From NCBI GenBank assembly GCA_003490025.1, contig DNJC01000108.1, positions 6,210 to 20,037 on the forward strand: a stretch of DNA of 13,828 nucleotides. Reading direction: 5' to 3'. This document shows positions 7,228 to 13,188 of this stretch, piece after piece. The DNA comes from Geobacter sp. (GTDB lineage: Bacteria > Desulfobacterota > Desulfuromonadia > Geobacterales > Geobacteraceae). Both the position numbers and the translations under genes were made by a program. The notes under the pieces were generated by a model. That model saw only the letters and a list, made by a program, of their open reading frames with translations, did no database searches and was not told the origin of the DNA. The stretch's first letter is position 1. Every line of letters starts with the position of its first letter.

Positions 7228-8493
7228 ATGCGAAAAGTTATAGTTTTACTGGCAGTGATCTCGCTCGCGGCTGCCTCGGTTGCCCGGGCGGAACAGCTGA
7301 CCCTCAGGGAATGTCTGGACAAGGCTGCCGCAACCAGCAACACGCTGAAAGCCGCCTCCCATGAGGTGAAGATCGCCGAGGAACAGATCGGCATTGCCGC
7401 CACGGGGCTTAGGCCGCGCATAGACCTGCAGGGGGGGTACGTCGCCCAGTTGAGGGCGCAGGCAGTGAAGTTCGGCGCCATCGAGCAGGAGACCCAGGAT
7501 GCCCGCTTCCCCTACGCGAACGTCGCACTCTACGACACCCTTTACGACTTCGGCCGGACCGGTGCGCGCCAGGGGATAGCGAAGCTGCAGCGTGACGCGT
7601 CGCTCTATTCCTATTCCGCTACCGAGCAGGATATCTTCCTCCAGGTGGTGCGCGCCTACTTCGGCATCATGGCCGCGCAGAAGCTGCTGGCAGCCGCCGA
7701 CGACGAGGTCATCCAGATGGTCTCGCACCAGAAGACGGCGCAGGCGCTTTTCGACCAGGGCGTAGTGACAAGAAACGACCTGCTCCAGGCCGAGGTGCGG
7801 GTTGCGGCCAGCAGGCAGAACCAGTACAGCATGCTAAACGAACAGCAAAACGGCTGGCTGGTGCTCAACTACCTGACCGGCGCCCCTGCCGACTATCGCG
7901 GCGAACTCAAGCCCGAGTTCGAGCCGGTCCCGCTCGTCAACCCGAAAGCGACGCCCGATCTCTCCAAACGCGGGGAGGTCGCCGCATTGAGGGCGGTGGT
8001 CGCAGCGGGAGACCTCGCAGTCAAAGAGGTGAAGAGCAACTACTACCCGGAGATCTTCGCGAAGCTGGGCGTGGACTACCTGGATAACAGCAGGGTGCGG
8101 GAGCAGGCGATCTGGGCGGCGACGCTCGGTTTCAAGGTGAACCTCTTCGACAGCGGCGCCACCACCGCCCGGGTGCGGCAGGCGGTGCAGGCACGCTTCA
8201 GGGACGAGGAAAGGCTGAGGGATCTCGAGGAGAGGGTCAGGCTGGAGTTCTCCATGGCCCAAAACGACATGAAGGTGGCGCAAGCGAGGATCAAGGTCGC
8301 CGAGAAGGCGATCGCGCAGGGGATGGAGAACCTCCGCATCACCAAGGACCGCTACCAGGAGCAGGTCGGGACGGCCACCGAGGTGATCGACGCCCAGACC
8401 CTCCTGACCCAGACCAGGACCGAGTACTACCGCAGCATACTGGATCTCCAGGTCGCCGCTGCCAGGGTGAAGAGGGCGACGGGGGAGCTTTAA
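7228..8493 (+). CDS. TolC-family outer membrane efflux protein
   Basis: This 421-residue protein is predicted to form a trimeric outer-membrane channel with a periplasmic alpha-helical barrel, the exit duct of a tripartite pump. Residues 1-21 are a signal peptide (MRKVIVLL to VARA). The mature part has the internally duplicated TolC/OEP pattern, with long coiled helices rich in Ala, Gln and Glu separated by beta segments. Recognisable pieces are LTLRECLDKA near the N-terminus, LYDFGRTGAR (about 97-106), the second-half equivalent VNLFDSGATTARVRQA, and the closing helix TEVIDAQTLLTQTRTEYY. CCGGGAG five bases upstream fixes the start. The gene is second in the operon, with the adaptor and MFS pump downstream. 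Confidence 0.92.
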   Translation: MRKVIVLLAVISLAAASVARAEQLTLRECLDKAAATSNTLKAASHEVKIAEEQIGIAATGLRPRIDLQGGYVAQLRAQAVKFGAIEQETQDARFPYANVALYDTLYDFGRTGARQGIAKLQRDASLYSYSATEQDIFLQVVRAYFGIMAAQKLLAAADDEVIQMVSHQKTAQALFDQGVVTRNDLLQAEVRVAASRQNQYSMLNEQQNGWLVLNYLTGAPADYRGELKPEFEPVPLVNPKATPDLSKRGEVAALRAVVAAGDLAVKEVKSNYYPEIFAKLGVDYLDNSRVREQAIWAATLGFKVNLFDSGATTARVRQAVQARFRDEERLRDLEERVRLEFSMAQNDMKVAQARIKVAEKAIAQGMENLRITKDRYQEQVGTATEVIDAQTLLTQTRTEYYRSILDLQVAAARVKRATGEL

Positions 8494-8498
8494 AAAAC

Positions 8499-8532
8499 AG
8501 GTTGAGGCAAAGATAAAGGTAAAGATAGAGGT
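8499..8532 (+). repeat. AGGTTGAGG plus AAAGAT-type hexamer tract in the tolC-emrA gap
   Basis: AGGTTGAGG (8499-8507) and one base are followed by four hexamer units: AAAGAT, AAAGGT, AAAGAT, AGAGGT (8509-8532). The reverse-complement version of the same header and hexamer occurs at 13146-13186. The tract fills part of the 87-base gap within the efflux operon. It has no hairpin or T-run, so it is not an obvious terminator. Confidence 0.65.
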
Positions 8533-8580
8533 TTCAAGACAAGTTCATCACTGATTTAGCTGATTGCCCTGGAGAATGGA

Positions 8581-9663
8581 ATGGCTGAGGAAAGCACCGT
8601 AGAAACGGAACAGGAAACGCCCGCCAGGAGGGGGCTCAACAAGAAACAGCGAGGCGGCATCGTATTGCTGATAATCCTCATTGTCGCCACGGCCTACGGG
8701 CTTCACCTGTGGGTCAAAAGCAAGACGCATATCGAGACGGACAACGCCTTCATCGAATCGCATGTTCACTCCGTCGCCGGCAAGATCCCGGCCACCGTGC
8801 AAAGGGTCCTGGTGACCGACAACCAGTACGTCCACAAAGGGGACCTGCTGGTGGAACTCGATGCCGCCGATTTCCGGGCCCGCGCCAAGACCGCCGCTGC
8901 CTCGCTGGAGATGGCGAAGAACGAGACCTCGGGGGACTATGCGCAGGTGGAGAGCGCCCGCGCCAATGTCGGGCTCGCCAACGCCCGGATGGAGCAGGCG
9001 AACCTCGACCTGAAACGGGCCGAGGCGCTTTACGCCAAGGAGGTCATCCCCAGGGAGCAGTTGGACAGGGTCCGGACCGCGCAGCGGGTGACCCAGGCGC
9101 AGTTGAGGGAAGCCCAGGAAGCGGAGAACCGCGCCGAGGCGATGATCGGCATTTCCGGCACCGGCTCCAAGGACGCCAGGGTGGCCCAGAAGCAGGGTGA
9201 AGTCGAGGCCGCGACCCTGAACCTCTCCTATACCCGTATCGTCGCCCCCAGCGACGGCTACATCACCAGGAAGTCGGTCGAGGTTGGCAATTACGTGCAG
9301 CCGGGCCAGGCGCTCATGGCGGTGGTCACCCTGGAGGACGCCTGGGTAACGGCGAACTACAAGGAAAGCCAGCTGGCCGACGTGAGGGCTGGACAGAGGG
9401 TGGCATTCACCGTCGATACCTATCCCGGACGCCACTTCACCGGCACCGTGCAGAGCATCATGGCGGGAACGGGCGCGGCATTTTCCATGCTCCCCCCGGA
9501 AAACGCCACCGGCAACTACGTGAAGGTGATCCAGCGGATCCCGGTGCGGATCGCCATCGACAAGGGGAGCGACCCCGAGCACCTGCTGCGCGTCGGCATG
9601 AGCGTGGTCCCCACCATCCTGACCGGCAAGACCTTCGGCCAAGTCATGGGCATTGGCAAGTAA
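8581..9663 (+). CDS. emrA: EmrA-like periplasmic adaptor (HlyD/membrane fusion protein)
   Basis: This 360-residue membrane fusion protein links the inner-membrane pump to the TolC-like channel. It has a short cytoplasmic N-terminus, a single transmembrane helix (about 26-44), then a beta-barrel/lipoyl half-motif with TDNAFIES (53-60) and AGKIPATVQRVLVTDNQYV. A long alpha-helical hairpin (about 95-205) is followed by the second lipoyl half, with YTRIVAPSDGYITRKSVEVG (217-236). The EmrA-type signature GTGAAFSMLPPENATGN (296-312) and VIQRIPVRI follow. GGAG at 8571-8574 lies six bases before the ATG. It is third in the operon, after an 87-base gap containing a hexamer tract, and 15 bases ahead of the MFS pump. 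Confidence 0.93.
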   Translation: MAEESTVETEQETPARRGLNKKQRGGIVLLIILIVATAYGLHLWVKSKTHIETDNAFIESHVHSVAGKIPATVQRVLVTDNQYVHKGDLLVELDAADFRARAKTAAASLEMAKNETSGDYAQVESARANVGLANARMEQANLDLKRAEALYAKEVIPREQLDRVRTAQRVTQAQLREAQEAENRAEAMIGISGTGSKDARVAQKQGEVEAATLNLSYTRIVAPSDGYITRKSVEVGNYVQPGQALMAVVTLEDAWVTANYKESQLADVRAGQRVAFTVDTYPGRHFTGTVQSIMAGTGAAFSMLPPENATGNYVKVIQRIPVRIAIDKGSDPEHLLRVGMSVVPTILTGKTFGQVMGIGK

Positions 9664-9678
9664 CCTTCTGGCGGTCCG

Positions 9679-11235
9679 ATGAAAACGGCTGAAGAGAAAA
9701 ACGTAAACAAGTGGCTGATCACCATCACGGTCATGCTCCCGGCCATCATGGAGATCGTCGACACCTCGGTCGCCAACGTCGCCCTCCCCCACATGCAGGG
9801 AAGCCTCAACGCCGGGACGGACGAGATCACCTGGGTCCTCACCTCCTACCTGGTGAGTAACGCGGTGGTCCTCCCGATGACGGGGTGGCTCGCCCGCATG
9901 TTCGGCCGCAAAAGGTTCCTCATCACCTGCATCACCCTCTTCACCCTCGCCTCGCTCATGTGCGGCGCGGCTCCGACCCTTGCGCTGCTGATCTTCTTCA
10001 GGGTGCTGCAAGGGGCCGCCGGAGGCGCCCTCATCCCGATGAGCCAGGCGATCATGATGGAGACCTTCCCGCCCTACCAGCAAGGGATGGCCATGGCGAT
10101 CTTCGGCGTCGGCGCTATGTTCGGTCCGATCATCGGCCCGGCACTCGGCGGCTGGATCACCGACAACATGTCCTGGCGCTGGATCTTCTACATCAACATA
10201 CCGATAGGGATCGTCGCGGTGGTCATGGCGAGCTTTTTCATCTACGACCCGAGTTATCTGAAGCGGACCAAGGTCTCCATAGACTACTGGGGGCTGGGGC
10301 TCCTCACCCTGGGACTGGGCGCGCTCCAGATCGTGCTGGACAAGGGACAGCAGGAGGACTGGTTCAACTCCCCCTTCATCATCGCCTCCTCCGCCGTGAG
10401 CTTCCTCTCGCTGCTGGCGCTGCTCTACGTCGAGCTGACGCACCCGCACCCGATCGTGAACCTGCGGCTTTTCAAGAACGTCTCGTTCTCGGCCGGCAAC
10501 CTCGTCATGTTCGCCGTCGGCTTCTGCCTTTACAGCTCCATCATGCTGATCCCCCTGTTCCTGCAGACGCTGATGGGGTACAACGCGACCATGGCCGGCA
10601 TGGTGCTGGCGCCCGGCGGCGTCGCAACGCTCGTCTGCATGCCGTTCGTCGGTGCGGTCATCCAGCGCTACGACGGCAGGAAGGTTGTCTTTCTCGGGCT
10701 GCTGATAGCAGCCTCGTCGATGTTCATCATGCAGGGATTCACGCTGGAGGCGGCCTACCGCGATTTCGTCTGGCCGCGCGTGGTGCTGGGCGTGGGGCTC
10801 GCGATGATCTTCGTCCCGTTGACCACCGTCACGCTGGCGACCATATCCAGGGAGGAAATGGGGAACGCCACCGGGATCTTCAGCCTCTTGAGGAACATCG
10901 GCGGCAGCGTCGGCATAGCCATCTCGGCCACGCTATTGGCCCGCTATTCCCAGTTCTACCAGACCAGCCTGGTGGCCCACGTGACCCCGTACAACCCGCT
11001 GGTCCAGTCCCAGCTCCGCATGCTGAAGGGGGCCACCATGGCGCGCGGCATGGACGCGGCCGCTGCCGACAAGACGGCGCTCGCCATCATCTACGGCACG
11101 GTGAGGAAGCAGGCCTACATGCTCTCCTACAACAGGATCTTCTTCGTCGTGGGACTCGCCTTCCTGGTCATAATCCCGCTCCTTTTGCTCCTGAAGAAGC
11201 CGCAGAAGCACGCCCCGCCGCCACCGGCACACTGA
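9679..11235 (+). CDS. emrB: EmrB-like DHA2-family MFS multidrug transporter
   Basis: This 518-residue, 14-helix inner-membrane drug:proton antiporter is the energy-coupled component of the pump. TM1 carries the conserved acidic residue in IVDTSVANVALP (D28). Motif A is GWLARMFGRKRF (69-80), and motif C of drug exporters is GAMFGPIIGPALGGW (145-159). NIGGSVGIAI lies near 406-415. A large loop between the last two helices (about 422-484) and the Pro-rich tail PPPPAH fit the DHA2/EmrB type. Substrates cannot be read from sequence. The ribosome binding site is weak (GGCGG, 9670-9674), suggesting coupling to emrA 15 bases upstream. The stop codon lies inside a 12-base direct repeat. Confidence 0.93.
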   Translation: MKTAEEKNVNKWLITITVMLPAIMEIVDTSVANVALPHMQGSLNAGTDEITWVLTSYLVSNAVVLPMTGWLARMFGRKRFLITCITLFTLASLMCGAAPTLALLIFFRVLQGAAGGALIPMSQAIMMETFPPYQQGMAMAIFGVGAMFGPIIGPALGGWITDNMSWRWIFYINIPIGIVAVVMASFFIYDPSYLKRTKVSIDYWGLGLLTLGLGALQIVLDKGQQEDWFNSPFIIASSAVSFLSLLALLYVELTHPHPIVNLRLFKNVSFSAGNLVMFAVGFCLYSSIMLIPLFLQTLMGYNATMAGMVLAPGGVATLVCMPFVGAVIQRYDGRKVVFLGLLIAASSMFIMQGFTLEAAYRDFVWPRVVLGVGLAMIFVPLTTVTLATISREEMGNATGIFSLLRNIGGSVGIAISATLLARYSQFYQTSLVAHVTPYNPLVQSQLRMLKGATMARGMDAAAADKTALAIIYGTVRKQAYMLSYNRIFFVVGLAFLVIIPLLLLLKKPQKHAPPPPAH

Positions 11236-11253
11236 CCTTTTGGCACACTGACC
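11226..11253 (+). repeat. 12-bp direct repeat spanning the emrB stop codon
   Basis: GGCACACTGACC occurs at 11226-11237 and again at 11242-11253, a period of 16 bases. The first copy contains the last codons and TGA of the pump gene. This looks like a small tandem duplication at the gene-repeat junction. Confidence 0.7.
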
Positions 11254-11265
11254 GCTTGCCCCTCG

Positions 11266-11379
11266 CCCCTCGCCCTCCGGGAGAGGGTGGCCGCAGGCCG
11301 GGTGAGGGAGCTGCCACTGCGTGAGATTGTTGCCCATTGCAACGCCCTCACCCCGACCCTCTCCCGGAGGGAGAGGGGG
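11266..11379. repeat. REP-like inverted pair 2
   Basis: Same element as at 293-419: left copy 11266-11308, reversed right copy 11345-11379, spacer 36 bases. Here the left copy carries the extra GGCC-GCA-GGCC hairpin and the right copy has the short form. It starts 31 bases after the emrB stop codon, so a read-through transcript would fold into large hairpins that could protect the 3' end of the efflux mRNA. Confidence 0.8.
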
Positions 11380-11395
11380 AAATGGGACAGCCCCT

Positions 11396-11425
11396 CTCGT
11401 TCCCAAGCTGGAGCTTGGGAACGAG
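11396..11425. repeat. 30-bp near-perfect palindrome
   Basis: The arms CTCGTTCCCAAGCT and AGCTTGGGAACGAG are 14 bases each and perfectly complementary around a central GG. The 18-base word CCCTCTCGTTCCCAAGCT (11392-11409) recurs at 11506-11523. It is followed directly by another hairpin. Confidence 0.75.
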
Positions 11426-11455
11426 AAAAGGCGGGGTAGCTACCCCCGCCTTCTC
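11423..11455 (-). terminator. Candidate intrinsic terminator, best read leftward
   Basis: The minus strand reads GAGAAGGCGGGGGTAG followed by its near-perfect complement CTACCCCGCCTTTTCTC, with one bulged G and the T4 run at the end of the right arm. It has the form of a GC-rich hairpin with a short T-run and lies about 145 bases beyond the toxin stop codon. Rightward it has only TT after the stem, so any role for the efflux operon is weaker. The 3' half of this palindrome is also present at 12305-12320. Confidence 0.45.
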
Positions 11456-11508
11456 ATGGTTTCCATCAACGTTCAATCCGCTCAATCTGTTGCATGCTAC
11501 TTCTTCCC
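11437..11508 (+). repeat. Left copy of the direct repeat flanking the toxin-antitoxin module
   Basis: Aligns with 12305-12361. Shared blocks in order are TAGCTACC(C)CCGCCTTCTC followed by ATGGT, then TTCAATC-GCTCAA, CTGTTGCA and CTACTTCTTC. The left copy has an extra segment of about 11 bases (TTCCATCAACG) and a few substitutions. The shared order over about 55-70 bases makes chance similarity unlikely. Confidence 0.7.
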
Positions 11509-11513
11509 TCTCG

Positions 11514-11587
11514 TTCCCAAGCTCCTGCTTGGGAATGCACCGCAACCGGAAGCTTCGCTTCCTCAAGATGCAAAGCCTGAGCTTTGC
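11514..11587. repeat. Three consecutive AAGC/GCTT hairpins
   Basis: TTCCCAAGC-TCCT-GCTTGGGAA (11514-11535), GGAAGC-TTC-GCTTCC (11548-11562) and GCAAAGC-CTGA-GCTTTGC (11570-11587) follow one another. All share an inner AAGC...GCTT stem but have different outer bases and loops. The last lies 11 bases beyond the toxin stop codon in the leftward direction and could act as a 3' stabiliser or weak terminator. Confidence 0.7.
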
Positions 11588-11598
11588 GAGCAGCCCGA

Positions 11599-11931
11599 TC
11601 ACTCGAAAATCGTGGACAACTTCGCCAGGACTTCATCCATGATCGCCACCGGTACACCCTCCAGTTTATGTGCACTGCGCGAGGCTAAATCGAGCGCGCG
11701 AGGCTGGTCACATCTGATTACACCCGTTGTTTTCGTTCCAGCCCCAATCAGCGATACGGCAAAGCCAGCCGTGCGCGCGAAGTTGCCCCCGCTGGTAATT
11801 GGCAGTACGACTGGCGTTTTTGTTAGACGGTTGAAGGATGACGGAGACACAACCAGAACGGGCCGTGTCCCCTGCTGTTCATGGCCTGAAGTCAGGTCTA
11901 GTGAAACCAGATAAATATCGCCACGCTCCAT
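11599..11931 (-). CDS. chpB: ChpB/MazF-family type II toxin (mRNA interferase)
   Basis: This 110-residue single-domain toxin of the MazF/PemK fold is expected to cleave mRNA at short specific sequences until bound by its antitoxin. It opens ERGDIYLVSLD, typical of the family. The catalytic-type arginine is R23 in GHEQQGTRPVLVVSP and the partner threonine is T46 in PITSGGNFARTAGF; CDQPRALDL follows at 74-82. The GHEQQG and GGNFAR-AGF blocks resemble E. coli ChpB more than MazF. Length is full and no key residue is missing, so it should be active. Its ATG overlaps the antitoxin stop codon by one base (TAATG), implying translational coupling. Base composition appears less GC-rich than in neighbouring genes. 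Confidence 0.92.
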   Translation of the reverse strand: MERGDIYLVSLDLTSGHEQQGTRPVLVVSPSSFNRLTKTPVVLPITSGGNFARTAGFAVSLIGAGTKTTGVIRCDQPRALDLASRSAHKLEGVPVAIMDEVLAKLSTIFE

Positions 11932-12188
11932 TACAGTAGCTCACTGCCGACTGGCTTGCTATCCAGCCAAGCGCGATCTTCTGCGCTGACCTCGGCCGAT
12001 GCGTCGCATTGAGCCAACAGTTCGTCTAGGCTGTATCGCGGACGCAATGTTGGTTCAACCACAAGGCGGCCGTGATCGACGGCCAGGCCAACCGTAGAGC
12101 CAGCGTGTAAATGCAGGATATCGAGGATGGCCGGTGGTACGGCAAGCATGATCGAACCGCCTACTTTACGCAGGTTTGTTGTGTGCAT
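11931..12188 (-). CDS. chpS: ChpS/MazE-family antitoxin (AbrB-type DNA-binding)
   Basis: This 85-residue antitoxin has an N-terminal swapped-hairpin AbrB/MazE domain (about 4-47), including RKVGGSIMLAVPPAILDIL. The acidic, flexible C-terminal tail wraps the toxin. RYSLDELLAQCDA (51-63) closely matches the toxin-binding segment of E. coli ChpS as I know it. The ATG is preceded by a GGGGG ribosome binding site. Upstream is a perfect inverted repeat overlapping a promoter, consistent with negative autoregulation by the antitoxin and toxin-antitoxin complex. It is first gene of the pair. The toxin-antitoxin module is flanked by imperfect direct repeats, suggesting acquisition as a unit. Confidence 0.9.
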   Translation of the reverse strand: MHTTNLRKVGGSIMLAVPPAILDILHLHAGSTVGLAVDHGRLVVEPTLRPRYSLDELLAQCDASAEVSAEDRAWLDSKPVGSELL

Positions 12189-12202
12189 AGTCCACCCCCT
12201 AC

Positions 12203-12236
12203 AAAGTTATACCTAAATATAACTTTAAAGGGTCAA
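12203..12236 (-). promoter_or_regulatory. chpSB operator-promoter
   Basis: AAAGTTATA (12203-12211) and TATAACTTT (12218-12226) form a perfect 9-bp inverted repeat with a 6-base centre. On the minus strand TTGACC (12231-12236) serves as -35 and TATAAC (12206-12211), inside the operator, as -10. The spacing is 19 bases, longer than ideal. Repressor on the palindrome would cover the -10, as expected for an autoregulated toxin-antitoxin promoter. Confidence 0.65.
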
Positions 12237-12304
12237 AATTGCAATAAAAACAAATAGGTGAACATGAGAGGCATGACTGTTATCCAATTCGCCCTGGCTC
12301 ATGA

Positions 12305-12361
12305 TAGCTACCCCGCCTTCTCATGGTTCAATCTGCTCAACTGTTGCACCCCTACTTCTTC
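12305..12361 (+). repeat. Right copy of the direct repeat flanking the toxin-antitoxin module
   Basis: Partner of 11437-11508. This copy runs into the last codons of the small membrane protein gene (CTACTTCTTC is the stop codon plus Lys codons read on the minus strand). It lacks the left arm of the GGCGGGG palindrome and the 11-base insertion seen in the other copy. Confidence 0.65.
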
Positions 12362-12624
12362 TTTGCGGCCTCTTCTTCCGCGGCGCGCTTTTCATGCGCC
12401 TCACGGACGCGGTCAAGCTCCTGCCAGTGGGCGTCCCAGTCCTTTTTCCTGATGAAGTGCAGCGCGACGCTCCCGCCGACTATGCAGAGGCCGAAGAAGA
12501 ACTGCATCACCCTGAAGCCGTCCGCCACGCCGTAGATCATGCAGGCGACACCGACCAGGCCGAGCAGCACGGGGGCGCTGAAGATGAGGCTTACCAGGGA
12601 CTGTTGCTGCGATTTGTCTGCCAT
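12352..12624 (-). CDS. Small two-TM membrane protein of unknown function
   Basis: This 90-residue protein is not recognised as a named family. It has a short polar N-terminus (MADKSQQQS), two hydrophobic segments (about 10-32 and 38-57) joined by a brief GVADGFRV loop, and a strongly charged, probably helical C-terminus (about 60-90) ending in Lys residues. An inner-membrane hairpin with a cytoplasmic tail is the simplest topology. An AAAGGG-type ribosome binding site lies upstream of the ATG and codon use matches the GC-rich neighbours, supporting a real gene. Its 3' end overlaps the right copy of the direct repeat flanking the toxin-antitoxin pair. It lies downstream of ppiC in the same direction, but a REP pair separates them. 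Confidence 0.7.
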   Translation of the reverse strand: MADKSQQQSLVSLIFSAPVLLGLVGVACMIYGVADGFRVMQFFFGLCIVGGSVALHFIRKKDWDAHWQELDRVREAHEKRAAEEEAAKKK

Positions 12625-12664
12625 CGTTTTACCCTTTTTCCAGACTCATCCCACCGTCCCAACT

Positions 12665-12820
12665 CCCCCTCGCCCTCCGGGAGAGGGTCGGGGTGAGGGC
12701 ATCGGCAGCATTGAGATGGTGGCTAACTTCCAAGTTAGGTGATGCTACGGATAAATTTGAGTTTTGCAGCGCATGTGGCACCGCCCTCACCCCTGCCCCT
12801 CTCCCGGAGGGCGAGGGGGG
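12665..12820. repeat. REP-like inverted pair 3
   Basis: Left copy 12665-12699 and reversed right copy 12784-12820, spacer 84 bases; both have the short form without the GGCC hairpin. Orientation is the same as in pairs 1 and 2. It begins 12 bases beyond the ppiC stop codon in the direction of transcription and ends about 40 bases before the small membrane protein start. Confidence 0.8.
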
Positions 12821-12831
12821 TGGAAGGCAGA

Positions 12832-13113
12832 CTATTCCATGCGGCTGGTGATTTCGATCAGGTGGTAGCCGAACTGGGTCTTCACCGGGCCGAGTACTTT
12901 CCCGACCTCGCCGCTGAAAACGACCTCGTCGAATTCGCGCACCATCTGCCCCGGACGGAACTCGCCCAGCGCCCCACCCTGGTTGCGGGACGGGCAGGAG
13001 GAGTTCTTGCGCGCGACCTCGGCGAAATCCGCTCCCTCTTCAATCTGCTTCTTCAAATCGAGGCACTGCTGCTCGGTTGCCACCAAAATATGACGTGCTT
13101 TTGCCGTTGCCAT
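12832..13113 (-). CDS. ppiC: Parvulin-type peptidyl-prolyl cis-trans isomerase (PpiC)
   Basis: This 93-residue protein is the same length as E. coli PpiC and consists only of the parvulin domain. It catalyses cis-trans isomerisation of peptide bonds preceding proline. No signal peptide is present, so it is cytoplasmic. Hallmarks are the N-terminal ARHILVAT with H8, CLDLKKQIEEGADFAEVARKN, SSCPSRNQGGALGEF (38-52), GQMVREFDEVVF and the closing TQFGYHLIEI with its conserved His. AGGAGAG upstream of the ATG is a good ribosome binding site. It lies 75 bases downstream of pdxJ in the same direction; the gap is filled mostly by a hexamer repeat. Confidence 0.95.
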   Translation of the reverse strand: MATAKARHILVATEQQCLDLKKQIEEGADFAEVARKNSSCPSRNQGGALGEFRPGQMVREFDEVVFSGEVGKVLGPVKTQFGYHLIEITSRME

Positions 13114-13145
13114 TGATCTCTCCTCTTCTCGTTGTTTGTCCAGCT

Positions 13146-13186
13146 CCTCAACCTAAATCTTTATCTTTATCTTTATCTTTATCTTA
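13146..13186 (-). repeat. AAAGAT hexamer array with AGGTTGAGG end, between pdxJ and ppiC
   Basis: On the plus strand CCTCAACCT (13146-13154) is followed by four ATCTTT units and a partial fifth (13157-13186). On the minus strand this reads AAAGAT units followed by AGGTTGAGG. The units are far more regular than in the copy at 8499-8532, where the header comes first, so header and hexamers are arranged in opposite order relative to the purine strand. It sits within 2 bases of the pdxJ stop codon. Confidence 0.75.
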
Positions 13187-13188
13187 GT

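Noticed and set aside
8548..10449. 633-codon open frame on the minus strand opposite emrA and emrB
   Set aside because: It spans two well-supported genes in the opposite direction, and its translation is a low-complexity mix of His, Asp, Gly and Arg.
11321..11914. 197-codon plus-strand open frame through the hairpin cluster
   Set aside because: It is antisense to the toxin gene and otherwise encoded by repeats; the peptide reflects the palindromes (for example PKLELGN, PKLLLGN).
12410..12424. Word GGTCAAGCTCCTGC shared with 2889-2902
   Set aside because: Here it lies within conserved-looking codons of the small membrane protein and lacks the second hairpin arm, so coincidence is more likely than a repeat copy.
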